Origin: Capra hircus
Lineage: Eukaryota > Chordata > Mammalia > Artiodactyla > Bovidae
Direction: 5' to 3'
DNA: 64,000 nt
Assembly (NCBI RefSeq): GCF_001704415.2
Contig: NC_030820.1
Location: forward strand, 2,406,501-2,470,500
A program made the translations under genes and the position numbers. The notes under the pieces are model-generated. The model made no database searches. It was not told the origin of the DNA and worked only from the letters and a program-made list of their open reading frames with translations. Each line of letters opens with the position of its first letter. Positions within the stretch are counted from its first letter, which is position 1. Below are positions 20,911 through 32,641 of this stretch, in pieces.

Positions 20911-23749
20911 TTCTCTTATATTGTTGGAAGAGGGTGTTTGCTATGACCAGTGCGTTCTCTTGGCAAAACTCTACTAGCCTTTGCCCTGCTTCACTCCGTA
21001 CTCCAAGGCCAAATTTGCCCATTACCCCAGGTGTTTCTTGACTTCCTACTTTTGCATTCCAGTCCCCTATAATGAAAAGGACATCTTTTATGGGTGTTAG
21101 TCTAAAAGGTCTTGTAGGTCTTCATGGAACCATTCAACTTCAGCTTCTTTAGAGCTACTGGTTGGGGCATAGGCTTGGATTACCGTGATATTGAATGGTT
21201 TGCTTGGAAATGAACAGAGATCATTCTGTCATTTTTGAGATTGCATCCAAGTACTGCATTTAGGATTCTTTTGTTGACCATGATATCTACTCCATTTCTT
21301 CTAAGAGATTCCTGCCCACAGTAGTAGATATAATGGTCATCTGAGTTAAATTCACCCATTCCAGTCCATTTTAGTTCGCTGATTCCTAGAATGTAGCCAT
21401 TCACTCTTGCCATCTCTTGTTTGATCACTTTTAATTTGCCTGGATTCATGGACCTAACATTCTAGGTCCTATGCAATATTGCTCTTTAAGCACTGGACTT
21501 TGCTTCTATCACCAGACACATCCACAACTGGTTATATTCTTTGCAGCCAAAGATGGAGAAGCTCTATACAGTCAGCAAGAACAAGACCAGGGGCTGACTG
21601 TGGCTCATCATGAACTGAATTATTGCCAATTATTGTCAAATTCAGACTTAAATTGAAGAAAGTAGGGAAAACCAATAGATCATTCAGGTACGACCTAGAT
21701 CAAGTCCTTTATGATTATACAGTGGAAGTGAGAAATAGATTTAAGGGACTAGATCTGATAGATAGAGTGCCTGATGAACTATGGACTGTGGTTTGTGACA
21801 TTGTACAGGAGGTAGTAATCAAGACCATCTCCATGGAAAAGAAATGCAAAAAAGCAAAATGGCTGTCTGGGGAGGCCTTACAAATTGCTGTGAAAAGAAG
21901 AGAATTGAAAAGCAAAGGAGAAAAGGAAAGATATCAGCATCTGAATGCAGAGTTCTAAAGAATAGGAAGGAGAGATCAGAAAGCCTTCCTCAGCGATCAA
22001 TGCAAAGAAATAGAGGAAACAACAGGATGGAAAAGACTAGAGATCTCTTCAAGAAAATTAGAGATACCAAGGGAAAATTTCATGCAAAGATGGGCACAAT
22101 AAAGCACAGAAATGGTATGGACCTAACAAAAGCACAAGATATTAAGAAGAGGTGGCAAGAATACACATAAGAACTGTACAAAAAAGATCTTCATGACCCA
22201 GATAATCACGATGGTGTGATGACTCACCTAGAGCCAGACATCCTGGAATGTGAAGTCAAGTGGGCCTTAGAAAGCATCACTATGAACAAAGCTAATGGAG
22301 GTGATGGAATGCCAGTTGAGCTATTTCAAATCCTGAAAGATGATGCTGTGAAAGTGCTGCACTCAATATGCCAGCAAATTTGGAAAACTCAGCAGTGGTC
22401 ACAGGACTGGAAAAGGTCAGTTTTCATTCCAATCCCAAAGAAAGGCAATGTCAAAGAATGTTCAAACCACTGCACAATTGCACTCATCTCACAAGCTAGT
22501 AATGTAATGCTCAAAATTCTCCAAGCCAGGCTTCGGCAATATGTGAATCATGAACTTCCAGATGTTCAAGCTGGTTTTAGAAAAGATGGAGGAACCAGAG
22601 ATCAAATTTCCAACATCTGCTAGATCATGGAAAAAGGAAGAGAGCTCCAGAAAAACATCTATTTCTGTTTAATTGACTATGCCAAAGCCGTTGACTGTGT
22701 GGATCACAACAAACTGGAAAATTCTGAAAGAGATGGGAATACCCGACCACCTGACCTGCCTCTTGAGAAACCTATATGCAGGTCAGGAAGCAACAGTTAG
22801 AACTGGACATGGAACAACAGACTGGTTCCAAATCGGGAAAGTAGTACGTCAAGGCTGTATATTGTCACTCTGCTTATTTAACTTATATGCAGAGAACATC
22901 ATCAGAAACGCTGGGCTGGAAGAAGCACAAGCTGGAATCAAGACTGCCAGGAGTAGTATCAATAACCTCAGATATGCAGATGACACCACCCTTATGGCAG
23001 AAAGTGAAGAAGAACTAAAGAGGCTCTTGATGAAAGTGAAAGAGGAGAGCGAAAAAGTTGGCTTAAAGCTCAACATTCTGAAAACGAGGATCATGGCATC
23101 TGGTCCCATCGCTTCATGGCAAATAGATGGGGAAACAGTGGAAACAGTGACAGACTTTATTTTTGGGAGCTCCAAAATCACTGCAGATGGTGATTGCAAA
23201 CATGAAATTAAAAGACGCTTACTCCTTGGAAGGAAAGTAATGACCAACCCAGATAGCATATTCAAAAGCAGAGATATTACTTTGCCAACCAAGGTCTGTC
23301 TATTCAAGGCTATGGTTTTTCCTGTGGTCATGTATGGATGTGAGAGTTGGACTGTGAAGAAAGCTGAGCACTGAAGAATTGATGCTTTTGAACTGTGGTG
23401 TTGGAGAAGACTCTTGAGAGTCCCTTGAATTGCAAGGAGATCCAACCAGTCCATTCTAAAGGAGATCAGTCCTTAGTGTTCTTTGGAAGGACTGATGCTA
23501 AAGCTGAAACTCCAGTACTTTGGCCATCTCGAGTGAAGAGCTGACTCATTGGAAAAGACTCTGATGCTGGGAGGGATTAGCGGCAGGAGGAGAAGGGGAT
23601 GACAGAGGTTGAGATGGCTGGATGGCATCACTGGCTCAATGGACATGAGTTTGAGTGAACTCCGGGAGTTTGTGATGGACAGCAAGGCCTGGAGTGCTTG
23701 TGATTCATGGGGTCTCAAAGAGTCGGACATGACTGAGTGACTGAAATGA
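20911..23749 (+). mobile_element. BovB with 5' inversion and 13-bp TSD
   Basis: 20911-21530 is the endonuclease end of BovB on the minus strand. 21531-23749 is the rest on the plus strand, to the ACTGA tail. The inner ends meet in the endonuclease with about 47 bp missing. A perfect 13-bp repeat, ACTAAGGTAGGTC, lies at 20898-20910 and 23750-23762, so the two halves arrived as one insertion. This is the structure expected from twin priming. Confidence 0.92.
21623..23374 (+). pseudogene. BovB reverse transcriptase region, broken
   Basis: Pieces: linker at 21623-21958 (KFRLKLKKVG...), then 22216-22623 with SVFIPIPKKGNVKECSNH, then 22673-23374 with the catalytic NLRYADDTTLMAESEEELK and the FPVVMYGCESW block. 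A TAG at 22621-22623 and frameshifts near 21957 and 22660 separate them. The endonuclease N-terminus is on the other strand (complement of 21180-21449), so the gene is split by the inversion. Expected role as in the 17307 entry; no working product. Confidence 0.9.
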
Positions 23750-23762
23750 ACTAAGGTAGGTC

Positions 23763-24077
23763 ATCTTTCCATTCAATGATGCTGTGTCTGCCATGAATGG
23801 GGCACTGAGAATATATTGATGCATATAAAGGCATCTTTGTTCTCATGAGCAGTCAGACAAGAAGATAATTGAAACATACAGAGATATGACAAGTTCTTGT
23901 ATGAAGAGAAACCTAAGCAGAGGGCTGTGTGTGTGTATGAGAGAGAGATTATTCATTTCAGAGTTGAGAGTGGCATCAACAATGTCTCTAGCATGGTGGG
24001 AGGCAGGGACTGGTTAAGAATGTTCCAAATATTTAAACAGACACTGTGGTGAGAGAGAAGTTGGTGCCTTTGGGGGA
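23763..24077. other. Spacer between two tail-to-tail BovB copies
   Basis: Unique-looking. Contains a short GTGTGTGTGT then GAGAGAGA stretch at 23927-23948. No gene seen. Confidence 0.6.
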
Positions 24078-27000
24078 GGTTCAGTTCAGTTCAGTTGCTC
24101 AGTATTGTCTGACTTTTTGAGACCCCATGGACAACAGCACGTGAGCCTCCCTGTCCATCACCAACTCCCGGAGCTTGCTCAAACTCATGTCCATTTAGTC
24201 GGTGATGCCATCCAACCATCTCATCCTCTGTTGTTCCCTTCTCCTCCTGCCTTTAATCTTTCCCAGCATCAAGGTCTTTTCAAATGAATCAGTTCTTCTC
24301 ATCAGGTGGTCAAAGTATTGAAGTTTCAGCTTCAGCAGTCCTTCCAATGAATATTCAAGACTGATTTCCTTTAGGATGGACTGGTTGGATCTCTTGCATA
24401 CCAAGGGACTCTTAAGAGTCTTCTTCAACATCATAGTTCAAAAGCATCAATTCTTCAGCACTCAACTTTCTTTATAGTCCAACTCGCATACCCATACATG
24501 ACTACTGGAATAACCATATCTTTGACTAGATGCACAGGAGTCCCTTGGACTGCAAGGAGATCTAACCAATCTATCCTAAAGGAGATCAGTCCTGAGTAGT
24601 AATTGGAAGGACTGATGTTGAAGTTGAATGTCTAATACTTTGGCCACCTGATGTGAAGAACTGACTCAATTGAAAAGACTCTGATGCTGAGAAAGATTGA
24701 AGGCAGGAGAAGAAGGGGATGGCAGAGGATGAGATGGCTGTATGACATCACCAAATCAACTGAACTGATTAGATGGACCTTTGTTGGCAAAATAATATTT
24801 CTGCTTTTTAATATGTTGTCTAGGTTGGTCATAACATTTCTTCCAAGGATTAAGTGTCTTTTAATTTCATGGCTGCAATCAGCATCTGCAGTAATTTTGG
24901 AGCCCCCCAAAATAAAGTCTGTCACTGTTTCCACTGTTTCCCCATCTATTTCCCATGAAGTGATGGGACCAGATGCCATGATCTTTTCTGAATGTTGGGT
25001 TTTAAGGCAACTTTTTTATTCTCATCTTTTACTTTCATCAAGAGGCTCTTTAGTTCTTCTTCACTTTCTGTCATAAGGGTGGTGTCATCTGCATATCTGA
25101 GGTTATTCATATTACTCCTGGCAATCTTGATTCCAGCTTGTGCTTCTTCCAGCCCAGCATTTCTCATGATGTACTCTTCATATAAGTTAAACAATCAGAG
25201 TGACAATATACAGCCTTGACGTACTCTTTTCCTGATTTGGAGTCAGTCTGTTGTTCCACATTCAGTTCTAACTGTTGCTTCCTGAGCTACATATGGATTT
25301 TTTGAGAGGCAGGTCAGGCAGTCTGATATTCCCATCTGTTGAAGAATTTTCCAGTTTATTGTGAATCACACAGTCAATGGCTTTGGTATAGTCAATAAAA
25401 CAGAAGTAGATGTTTTTCTGGAACTTTTCTGCTTTTTCAATAATCCAGTGGATGTTGGCAATTAGATCCCTGGTTCCTCTGCCTTTTCTAAATCCACCTT
25501 GACAATCTGGAAGTTCACGGTTCACAAACTGTTGAAGTCTGGCTTGGTGACTTTTGAACATTACTAGCATGCGAGATGAGTGCCATTGTGCAGTAGTTTG
25601 AGCATTCTTAGTCACTGCCTTTTTTGGGGATTGGAATGAAAACTGGACTTTTCCAGTCCTGTGGCCACTGCGGAGTTTTCCAAATTTGCTGGCATATTGA
25701 GCGCAGCACTTTCACAGCATCATCTTTCAGGATTTGAAATAGCTCAACTAGAATTCCATCACCTCCACTAGCTTTGTTCGTAGTGATGCTTCCTAAGGCC
25801 CACTTGACTTCACATTACAGGATGTCTGGCTCTATGTCAGTGATCACACCATTGTGATTATCTGGGTCATGAAGATCATTTTTGTATAGTTCTACTCTGT
25901 ATTCTTTCTACCTCTTCTCAATATCTTGTGCTTTTGTTAGGCCCATACCATTTCTGTGCTTTATTGTGCCCATCTTTGCATGAAATGTTCCCTTGGTATC
26001 TCTAATTTTCTTGAAGAGATCTCTAGTCTTTCCCAGTCCATTGTTGTCCTCTATTTCTTTGCACTGATCACTGAGGAAGGCTTTCTTATCTCTCCTTGCT
26101 ATTCTTTGGAACTCTGCATTCAATGGGTATATCTTTTCTTTTCTCCTTTGCTTTTTGCTTCTTTTCTTTTCACAGCTATTTGTAAGGTCTCCTCAGACAG
26201 CCATTTTGCTTTTTTGCATTTCTTTTTGTTGGGCATGGTCTTGATCACCGCCTCCTGTACAATGTTATGAACCTCCATTAGAGTTATTCAGGTACTTTGT
26301 CTGTAAGATCTAAACTCTTGAGTCTATTTGTCACTTTTACTGTATAATCATAAGAGATTTGATTTAGGTCCTATCTGAATACTCTGGTGGTTTTCCCTAA
26401 TTTCTTCAGTTTAAGTCTTAATTTCGCTATAAGGAGTACATGATCTGAGCTAAAGTCAGCTCCCAGTCTCATTTTTTCTGACTGTATAGAGCTTCTCCAT
26501 CTTTGGCTGCAAAGAATATAATCATTCTGATTTTGGTATTGAGCATCTGGTGACGTCCATGTGTAGAGTGTTCTGTTGTTTTTTTGGAAGAGGGTGTTTG
26601 CTATGACCAGTGTGTTCTCTTGGAAAAACTCTGTTAGCCTTTGGCTTGCTTCATTCTGTACTCCAAGGTCAAATTTACCTGTTATTCCAGGTATTTCTTG
26701 ACTTCCTACTTTTGCATTCCAGTCCCCTACAATGGAAAGGACATCTTTTTTGGCTGTTAGTTCTAGAAGGTCTTGTAGGTCTTCATAGAATCATTCAACC
26801 TCAGCTTCTTCAGCATTACTGGTTGGGGCATAGACTTGGATTACCATGATATTGAATGGTTTGCCTTGGAAATGAACAGATCATTCTGTCGCTTTTGAGA
26901 CTGCATCCAAGTACTGCATTTTGGACTCTTTTGTTGACTATGATGGCTGCTCCATTTCCTCTTAGGATTCTTGCCCACAGTAGTAGATATAATGGTCATC

Positions 27001-27325
27001 TGAGTTAAATTCTCCCATTCCAGTCCATTTTAGTTTGCTGATGCCTAAAATGTTGACATTCACTCTTGCCATGTCCTGTTTGACCACTTCTAATTTGCCT
27101 TGATTCATGGACCTAACATTCTTTACAGCATCAGAGTTTGCTTGTATCACCAGTCATGTCCACAACTGGGTGCTGTTTTTGCTTTGGCTCCGTCTCTTCA
27201 TTCTTTTTGGGGTTATTTCTCCACTGATCTCCAGTAGCATACTGGGTACCTACCGACCTGGGGAATTCATCTTTCAGTATCCTATCTTTTTGCCTTTATA
27301 CTGTTCATGGGGTTCTCAAGGCAAG
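24078..27325 (-). mobile_element. BovB, close to full length
   Basis: Minus strand, with the TCAGTTCAGTTCAG tail at the left and the 5' leader at the right (CAGTATCCTATC and CATGGGGTTCTCAAGGC near 27275-27320). It covers the 3' end, reverse transcriptase, endonuclease (complement of about 26500-27150, with KLEVVKQDMARVNVNILGIS) and part of the 5' region. A 246-bp plus-strand BovB piece interrupts it at 24533-24779. Many stops and frameshifts are present. Confidence 0.92.
24533..24779 (+). mobile_element. BovB 3' fragment nested in a BovB
   Basis: A plus-strand BovB 3' end (AGTCCCTTGGACTGCAAGGA ... CTGAACTG) lies inside the minus-strand copy. The host copy breaks exactly between TAGATG (24527-24532) and TAGATG (24780-24785), a 6-bp repeat. 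The insert has an internal deletion: it jumps from GACATCACC straight to the tail and lacks about 115 bases. Confidence 0.85.
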
Positions 27326-27716
27326 AACAGAGAGGGGCAGCAGGCTGAGTTTAAAACTGCTGGGAGCAAAACCTTAGCAGAAACCAAGGGCAAGCAGTGA
27401 TTTGAGACACAGAGTAGCAGTGGGCAGACTTGATTGCTTTCCTTCTTCCAAAGATGCCTTCCTTCCAGAGCCCCAGGAAAAGCCAGAATGAAATGTCTTG
27501 CTTCACACAAATTCTGCTTTTCTCCCATGTGCACCTTGTATCATTTGCGAGATGATGAGCATTGCGCTTGAACTTAAACATCTTCTTCAAAGGTGAGATG
27601 AGACTATTCTAAGGCCTTTAGGAACAGAAGGTAGATGCCTGTTCATTCACTTGGTTGGTAATGAACCCTGACTTGGGCATCCCTGCTTCTGCCCATCTGG
27701 TCTTGTTTTTGTTTAA
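27326..27716. other. Unique-looking DNA, no gene seen
   Basis: No repeat family or coding pattern recognised. Confidence 0.5.
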
Positions 27717-27905
27717 AGGTTTTTTTATTTTTACGTGGACCATTTTAAAAGTCTTTATTGAATTTGTTACAGTACAGCTTCTGTTTTATATTTTAGTGTT
27801 TGTCCAATAGGCATGTGGGATCTTAGTTTCCCTACCAGGGATCATGTCCATACCCCCTGCATTGGAAGGCAAACTCTTAACCACTGGACTGCCAAGGAAG
27901 TCCCT
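27717..27905 (-). mobile_element. tRNA-derived SINE (CHR-type)
   Basis: The plus strand shows a T-rich start, GGCATGTGGGATCTTAGTTT, CCAGGGATCATGTCC and CTTAACCACTGGACTGCCAA, the complement of a SINE head with a decayed B box. Confidence 0.78.
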
Positions 27906-28212
27906 GCCTTCCCATTCTGTGTGCCCATGGGGCTCTGTGGGTTGGAGCCTCTTCCCTGGGTGACAGCACTCTTATCTGCCCAGTGATGGCTCCTTCCTTA
28001 TTGGGAAAACTTGGTATATAATTTCTTCCCGCAGCTTATGCACAGGCTAGGAATGAACCATGAGTCAAGAATGCTTAAAACATTTCAGCAGGGGAACTCT
28101 TATACACTGTTGGTGGGAAAGTAAACCGGTGCTGTCACTGTGGAAAACAGTATAGAGCTTTCTCAAAAAATAAAAAAATTGAACAATGAGATGACCCAGA
28201 AGTTCTATTTCT

Positions 28213-28503
28213 GCTACTGCTGCTGCTGCTAGGTTGCTTCAGTCGTGTCCGACTCTGTGTGACACCATAGATGGCAGCCCACCAGGCTCCACCGTTCCTG
28301 GCATTCTCCCGGCAAGAATACCAGAGTGGGTAGCCATTTCCTTCTCCAATGTATGAAAGTGAAAAGTGAAAGTGAAGTCACTCAGTCTTGTCCAAAGAGT
28401 CATGGACTCTTCATGACCCCATGGACTGCAGCCCACCAGGCTCGTCCATCCATGGAATTTTCCAGGCAAGAGTACTGGAGTGGGGTGCCATTGCATTCTC
28501 TGA
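28213..28503 (-). mobile_element. Bov-tA dimer-like SINE
   Basis: Two consecutive Bov-tA-related bodies on the minus strand (CTGCTGCTGCTGCTAGGTTG ... CTTCTCCAATG, then GAAGTCACTCAGTCTTGTCC ... GTGCCATTGCATTC), as in the Bov-tA2 type. Candidate duplication TTCTATTYCT at 28203-28212 and 28504-28513, with one mismatch. Confidence 0.88.
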
Positions 28504-28516
28504 TTCTATTCCTACG

Positions 28517-28562
28517 TGTGTATATATATATATATATATATATACACATACATACATACATC
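28517..28562. repeat. (TA)n/(CATA)n microsatellite
   Basis: Eleven or so TA units followed by CATA units, located at the end of the Bov-tA insertion. Confidence 0.95.
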
Positions 28563-29105
28563 TATAATATACTATTCCTAGGTATATATACATATATTAT
28601 TCAAAAAGATGATAGATGCACCCCAGTGTTCAGAGGAGCATTATTTACAATAGCCAAGATATGGAAACAACCTAAGCCCAAAAACAAATGAATGGACAAA
28701 GAAGATGTGGTATACATATATAATGAAATATTAGTCAACCATTAAAGAGGACATTTTGCCATTTGTAGCAACACCGATGGTCTTGGGGAGCATTATGCTA
28801 AAGTGAGATGAGTAAGACAGAAAGGGACAAATACTGTGTGATATCATTTATAGATGGAATCTGAAAAATACAACAAACTAGTGAATATAACAAAAAATAA
28901 GCAGATTCACAGACACAGAGAACAAACTAGTGGTTACCAGTGAGGATGAGGAGGAGGGGTGGGACAATATAGGTATAGGGGATTAAGAGATACTAACTAT
29001 TGGGTATAAAATAAGCTACAAGGATATACTGTACAGCATGGGAACTATAGCCAATATTCCATAATAACTATAAATAGAATATAGCCTTTAAAAATTGTGA
29101 ATCTC

Positions 29106-29408
29106 ATGTAAGAATTAAATCACCAGTCTATGTCTGACGCAGGATACAGCATGCTTGGGGCTGGTGCATGGGGATGACCCAGAGAGATGTTATGGGGAGG
29201 GAGGTGGGAGGGGGGTTCATGTTTGGGAATGCATGTAAGAATTAAAGATTTTAAAATTTAAAAAATAAAAAACTTAAAAAAAATAAAAAAAAACAAAAAC
29301 AAAACAAACAAACAAAAAAACCCAAAATAAGTCACTTCTAAATGTTTTAAAACCTTCCCTATGAAGATTTTTTTTAAAGGCTTAATAAATTAATTGTAAT
29401 GCAAAAAA
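29106..29408 (+). mobile_element. L1 3' end with apparent 3' transduction, 16-bp TSD
   Basis: 29106-29257 is the variant ruminant L1 3' UTR (as at 8120), followed by a first A-rich tail (29258-29320). About 82 bp of non-L1 sequence (29321-29402) follow, then a second A run. A perfect 16-bp repeat, AAAAATTGTGAATCTC, flanks the whole at 29090-29105 and 29409-29424. An AATAAA lies 13 bases before the second A run. This order is the hallmark of an L1 transcript that read through its own poly(A) site. Confidence 0.85.
29384..29389 (+). promoter_or_regulatory. AATAAA polyadenylation signal of the transduced segment
   Basis: The hexamer AATAAA ends 13 bases before the second poly(A) run at 29403. 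This distance suits use as the downstream poly(A) signal of a read-through L1 transcript at the source locus. Confidence 0.65.
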
Positions 29409-29436
29409 AAAAATTGTGAATCTCTAGATTGTATAC

Positions 29437-30402
29437 CTCTCAACATTCAGAAAACGAAGATCATGGCATCCAGTCCCATCACTTCATGGGAAATAGATGG
29501 GGAAACAGTGGAAACAGTATCAGACTTTATATTTTGGGGGCTCCAAAATCACTGCAGATGGTGATTGCAGCCATGAAATTAAAAGACACATGCTCCTTGG
29601 AAGAAAATTTATGACCAACCTAGACAGCATAGGAGAAGGCAATGGCACCCCACTCCAGTACTCTTGCCTGGAAAATCCCATGGATGGAGGAGCCTGGTAG
29701 GCTGCAGTCCATGGGATCGCTAAGAGTCGGACACGACTGAGCGACTTCACTTTCACTTTTCACTTTCATGCATTGGAGAAGGAAATGGCAACCCACTCCA
29801 GTGTTCTTGCCTGGAGAATCCCAGGGACGGGGGAGCCTGGTGGGCTGCCATCTTTGGGGTCGCACAGAGTCGGACACGACTGAAGTGACTTAGCACCAGC
29901 GGCAGCAGACAGCATATTCAAAAGCAGAGACATTACTTTGCGTCTAGTCAAGGCTATGGTTTTTCCAGTAGTCATGTATGGATGTGAGAGTTGGACTGCG
30001 AGGAAGGCTGAGCACGGAAGAATTGATGCTTTTGAACTGTGGTGTTGGAGAAGATTCTTGAGAGTCCCTTGGACTGCAAGGAGATCCAGCCAGTCCATTC
30101 TGAAGGAGATCAGCCCTGGGATTTCTTTGGAAGGAATGATGCTAAAGCTGAAACTCCAGTACTTTGGCCACCTCATGCGAAGAGTTGACTCATTGGAAAA
30201 GACTCTGATGTTGGGAGAGATAGGGGGCAGGAGGGGAAGGGGACGACAGAGGATGAGATAGCTGGATAGCATCACCAACTCAATGGCCGTGAGTCTGAGT
30301 GAACTCCAGGAGTTGGTAATGGACAGGGAGGCCGGGTGTGCTGAGATTCATGGGGTTGCAAAGAGTCGGACATGACTGAGAGACTGAACTGAACTGACTG
30401 AA
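29437..30402 (+). mobile_element. BovB 3' end split by Bov-tA
   Basis: Starts CTCAACATTCAGAAAACGAA, just downstream of the YADD region, and ends in GAACTGAACTGACTG. Interrupted by a SINE at 29632-29906. The part 29938-30261 is open for 107 codons (FPVVMYGCESW onward). The old L1 resumes directly after it. Confidence 0.92.
29632..29906 (+). mobile_element. Bov-tA2-type SINE with 10-bp TSD
   Basis: A two-unit Bov-tA on the plus strand (GGAGAAGGCAATGGCACCCC ... GACTTCACTTTC, then GGAGAAGGAAATGGCAACCC ... GACTTAGCACCAGCGGCAG). Direct repeats AGACAGCATA at 29622-29631 and 29907-29916. It lies in a BovB that lies in an L1, and its sequence looks little mutated, so it is among the youngest insertions here. 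Confidence 0.95.
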
Positions 30403-30450
30403 CATAAATAATACTGTACATCAACTAAACTTCAATTAAAAAAAAATTCA

Positions 30451-32641
30451 ACTTTGGATCTCCTTGCCTCAGTGTCCCCATCAGCATAAAACCACCCATG
30501 GTTGTTGTTAAATTTGTGTTACGACTTGAAAACAATTTGCCTGGCAAAAATGACTGCTATTTGAATTTTAACTAGTCATTTTTCTAGCCAGTCCTACAGG
30601 ACAATGTTACTCAAGTGATGAGAGCCTTGGTTGGGGATAAAACACAGCTGCAGACACGGTCCCACCCTTGGGGTGCAAGGATAACTCAGATTCAGTTCCA
30701 TCTTTATAGATGTGAGCTTGGGATCGTTGGAAAATGGTTCCCTCAGACCAATAACCTCATTTACATTGAAGTGATATTTCAAACTGTTCCCAGAGAACCA
30801 TAAGCCTTCATTGTCTTTTTTTCTTATAATTTAGGTCTGCAGTTGAATATTTCTCTCCTCAGGTACTGCCGCATTTGTTTTCTGAGTCAGGAGGTGTCAC
30901 TGCTCTGTAAACATTCCCCCTCTGCACAAGCCGTGGGAGGTTCTGTCTGCCACATCTCAGTCCTCAAACTGGGCTTCAGAAAGGAGAAAATCAGGATGCA
31001 GGATAAATTCACTTCCTTTCATCCTGTGGCTAGCCTAATTATCTACTCAGCCAAATACCAATTACCTGTAATCAGAATCACAGTGAAGTTCAATACCAGA
31101 TGGACACTCAATTGATTTCAAACAGACTCTTAATTGTTTCTCCTCCTTTCCCCCCTCTTCTTCCTTTGTGTCTATATCCTGCAGTTCTAACTCACTCTTG
31201 GGTTCCCTAGCCTCCCTAACAACTTCATCAAACCAACAATTACTTCTTCCTCCAGCCTTCACACTTCAAGAGTTTAATGAGTTGGAACCTAGCAATGAAA
31301 CTTCTGTGAAGCAAGAGACATCCAGCAAGCCGGCAGGGAGAAAGCTATCTTTGGCGACCTAAACTAGATAAATGGATCATTTAGATTGTAAGTCTTTATC
31401 AAAAATGACTTTTTGATCCCTGTATCCCATAATTGTTACTGTAAGGCTGGAAGTACACTGGAATGTAGTGAGAAGAATGCTCTCTTGGGTGTCTCTGTGG
31501 ACTCATGTGTAGACACATTATGCACATATTTACAGTCATGTATAACCAAACATCTGACCTTCTAGGCCAGTTCTGTGGTTACATGACTAACACACTGACC
31601 TGTGTGCCGTAGGAACTTATTGGAGACTCACAGAGGACCTTAATCGGCAGATGCCCACGGATGAAATCCTTGTTTGAGTACAAGATGCTGTAGTCTAGAT
31701 CTTTGAGAAAGCACACCCAACTCCACCTTAAAATACAGTCCTCTTTGCTCAGTGAGTAAACCAAAAGTATTATATAAATAAGTGGATATTTACAGATAAC
31801 TCACTGAGATCAGTTGATAGAAAAGCTGTCGGTAGCTATGCCCCTGACCAGAAAACCAAAGGAGAGCTATGGTCACAGGAAGAGAAATCAACATGGCAGC
31901 CAGAGTCTAGTGGAGAGCGGGCTACCAAAGACACAACATCTGAGACACCCCTGTTGGGAGTTTGAGGTGGCTGTTCAATACTGTGGATGGCTAATTCCCA
32001 AAGAGCTGCCTTCTGGTCAAACAACATGTTAGTGTGGCCTTTCAGGTTATGTTTTAAAAGAAACATGTTTTCTCCAAGAGGCAGATTCTAGGACAAGGAT
32101 CTGAGTGCAAATAATTTGTCTGCAAAGTTGTCTTGGGAACCAGTGGTGAGGAAAAGGGCAGTAATCCAGGGAAAGGAAGGTTGCCAATGGAAGCTGAGTT
32201 AATGAACAAGTTACTGCTGAGTCTCAATCCTGCAGGGGGGATCTTGTGGAAGATAGTGTAAAGGTGCTTCAGAGATGTCACCGACTTGCTCTGCTACATC
32301 CCACCTGGAAGCTAGGAAGCTGCAGTATTTATACATGAGCTGCTAACCCTCATATGCCTGAGAGATGCTCCCAGGGGTATCAGTTCTTCACTACTTCTGT
32401 CTGCACCCCCACAGAGAGGCTGGGAACCCTGAGAAAGCCAAGGGAGATGGCTAGGGCAGTAACAGCATCTGTCTGTCTTACAGCTGCCTCACAGAAATGT
32501 ATGCTCAGACATGTCTGGGAGGAGATGCCTTTGGACATCTTTTAAATGCAGGAGTCCCTGAGGACCAAGAAAAAACCTAGACTCGCAGGAAACTGAGTAA
32601 CATCTCTGCCAAAAGACAAATGCTCTTGGTTAGTGTCAAAA
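30451..32641. other. Unique-looking DNA, no gene seen
   Basis: The longest stretch here without a recognised transposon. 30600-31370 has several short frames without domain content. 32060-32560 has a base composition and wording (GCTGCCTCACAGAAATGTAT, GAGATGCCTTTGGACATC) that could be an old LTR-type repeat, but I cannot name one. No exon is supported. Confidence 0.45.

Larger units (their letters stand above)
28087..30450 (+). mobile_element. Older L1 3' end (L1MA-like) with four insertions
   Basis: Pieces at 28087-28212, 28504-29105, 29425-29436 and 30403-30450 follow one L1 3' end in order. Anchors: CTCTTATACACTGTTGGTGG, ATTATTTACAATAGCCAAGA, GTGATATCATTTATAGATGG, CTGTACATCAACTAAACTTC and the final AATTAAAAAAAAA. 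The 3' UTR differs from the ruminant-specific L1s and fits a pre-ruminant family. It carries a Bov-tA, an L1 3' end and a BovB that itself carries a Bov-tA. Confidence 0.82.

Noticed and set aside
31168..31362. 64-codon Ser/Leu-rich frame, possible exon
   Set aside because: I see no matching splice pattern, no neighbouring exon and no family, so I do not call it.
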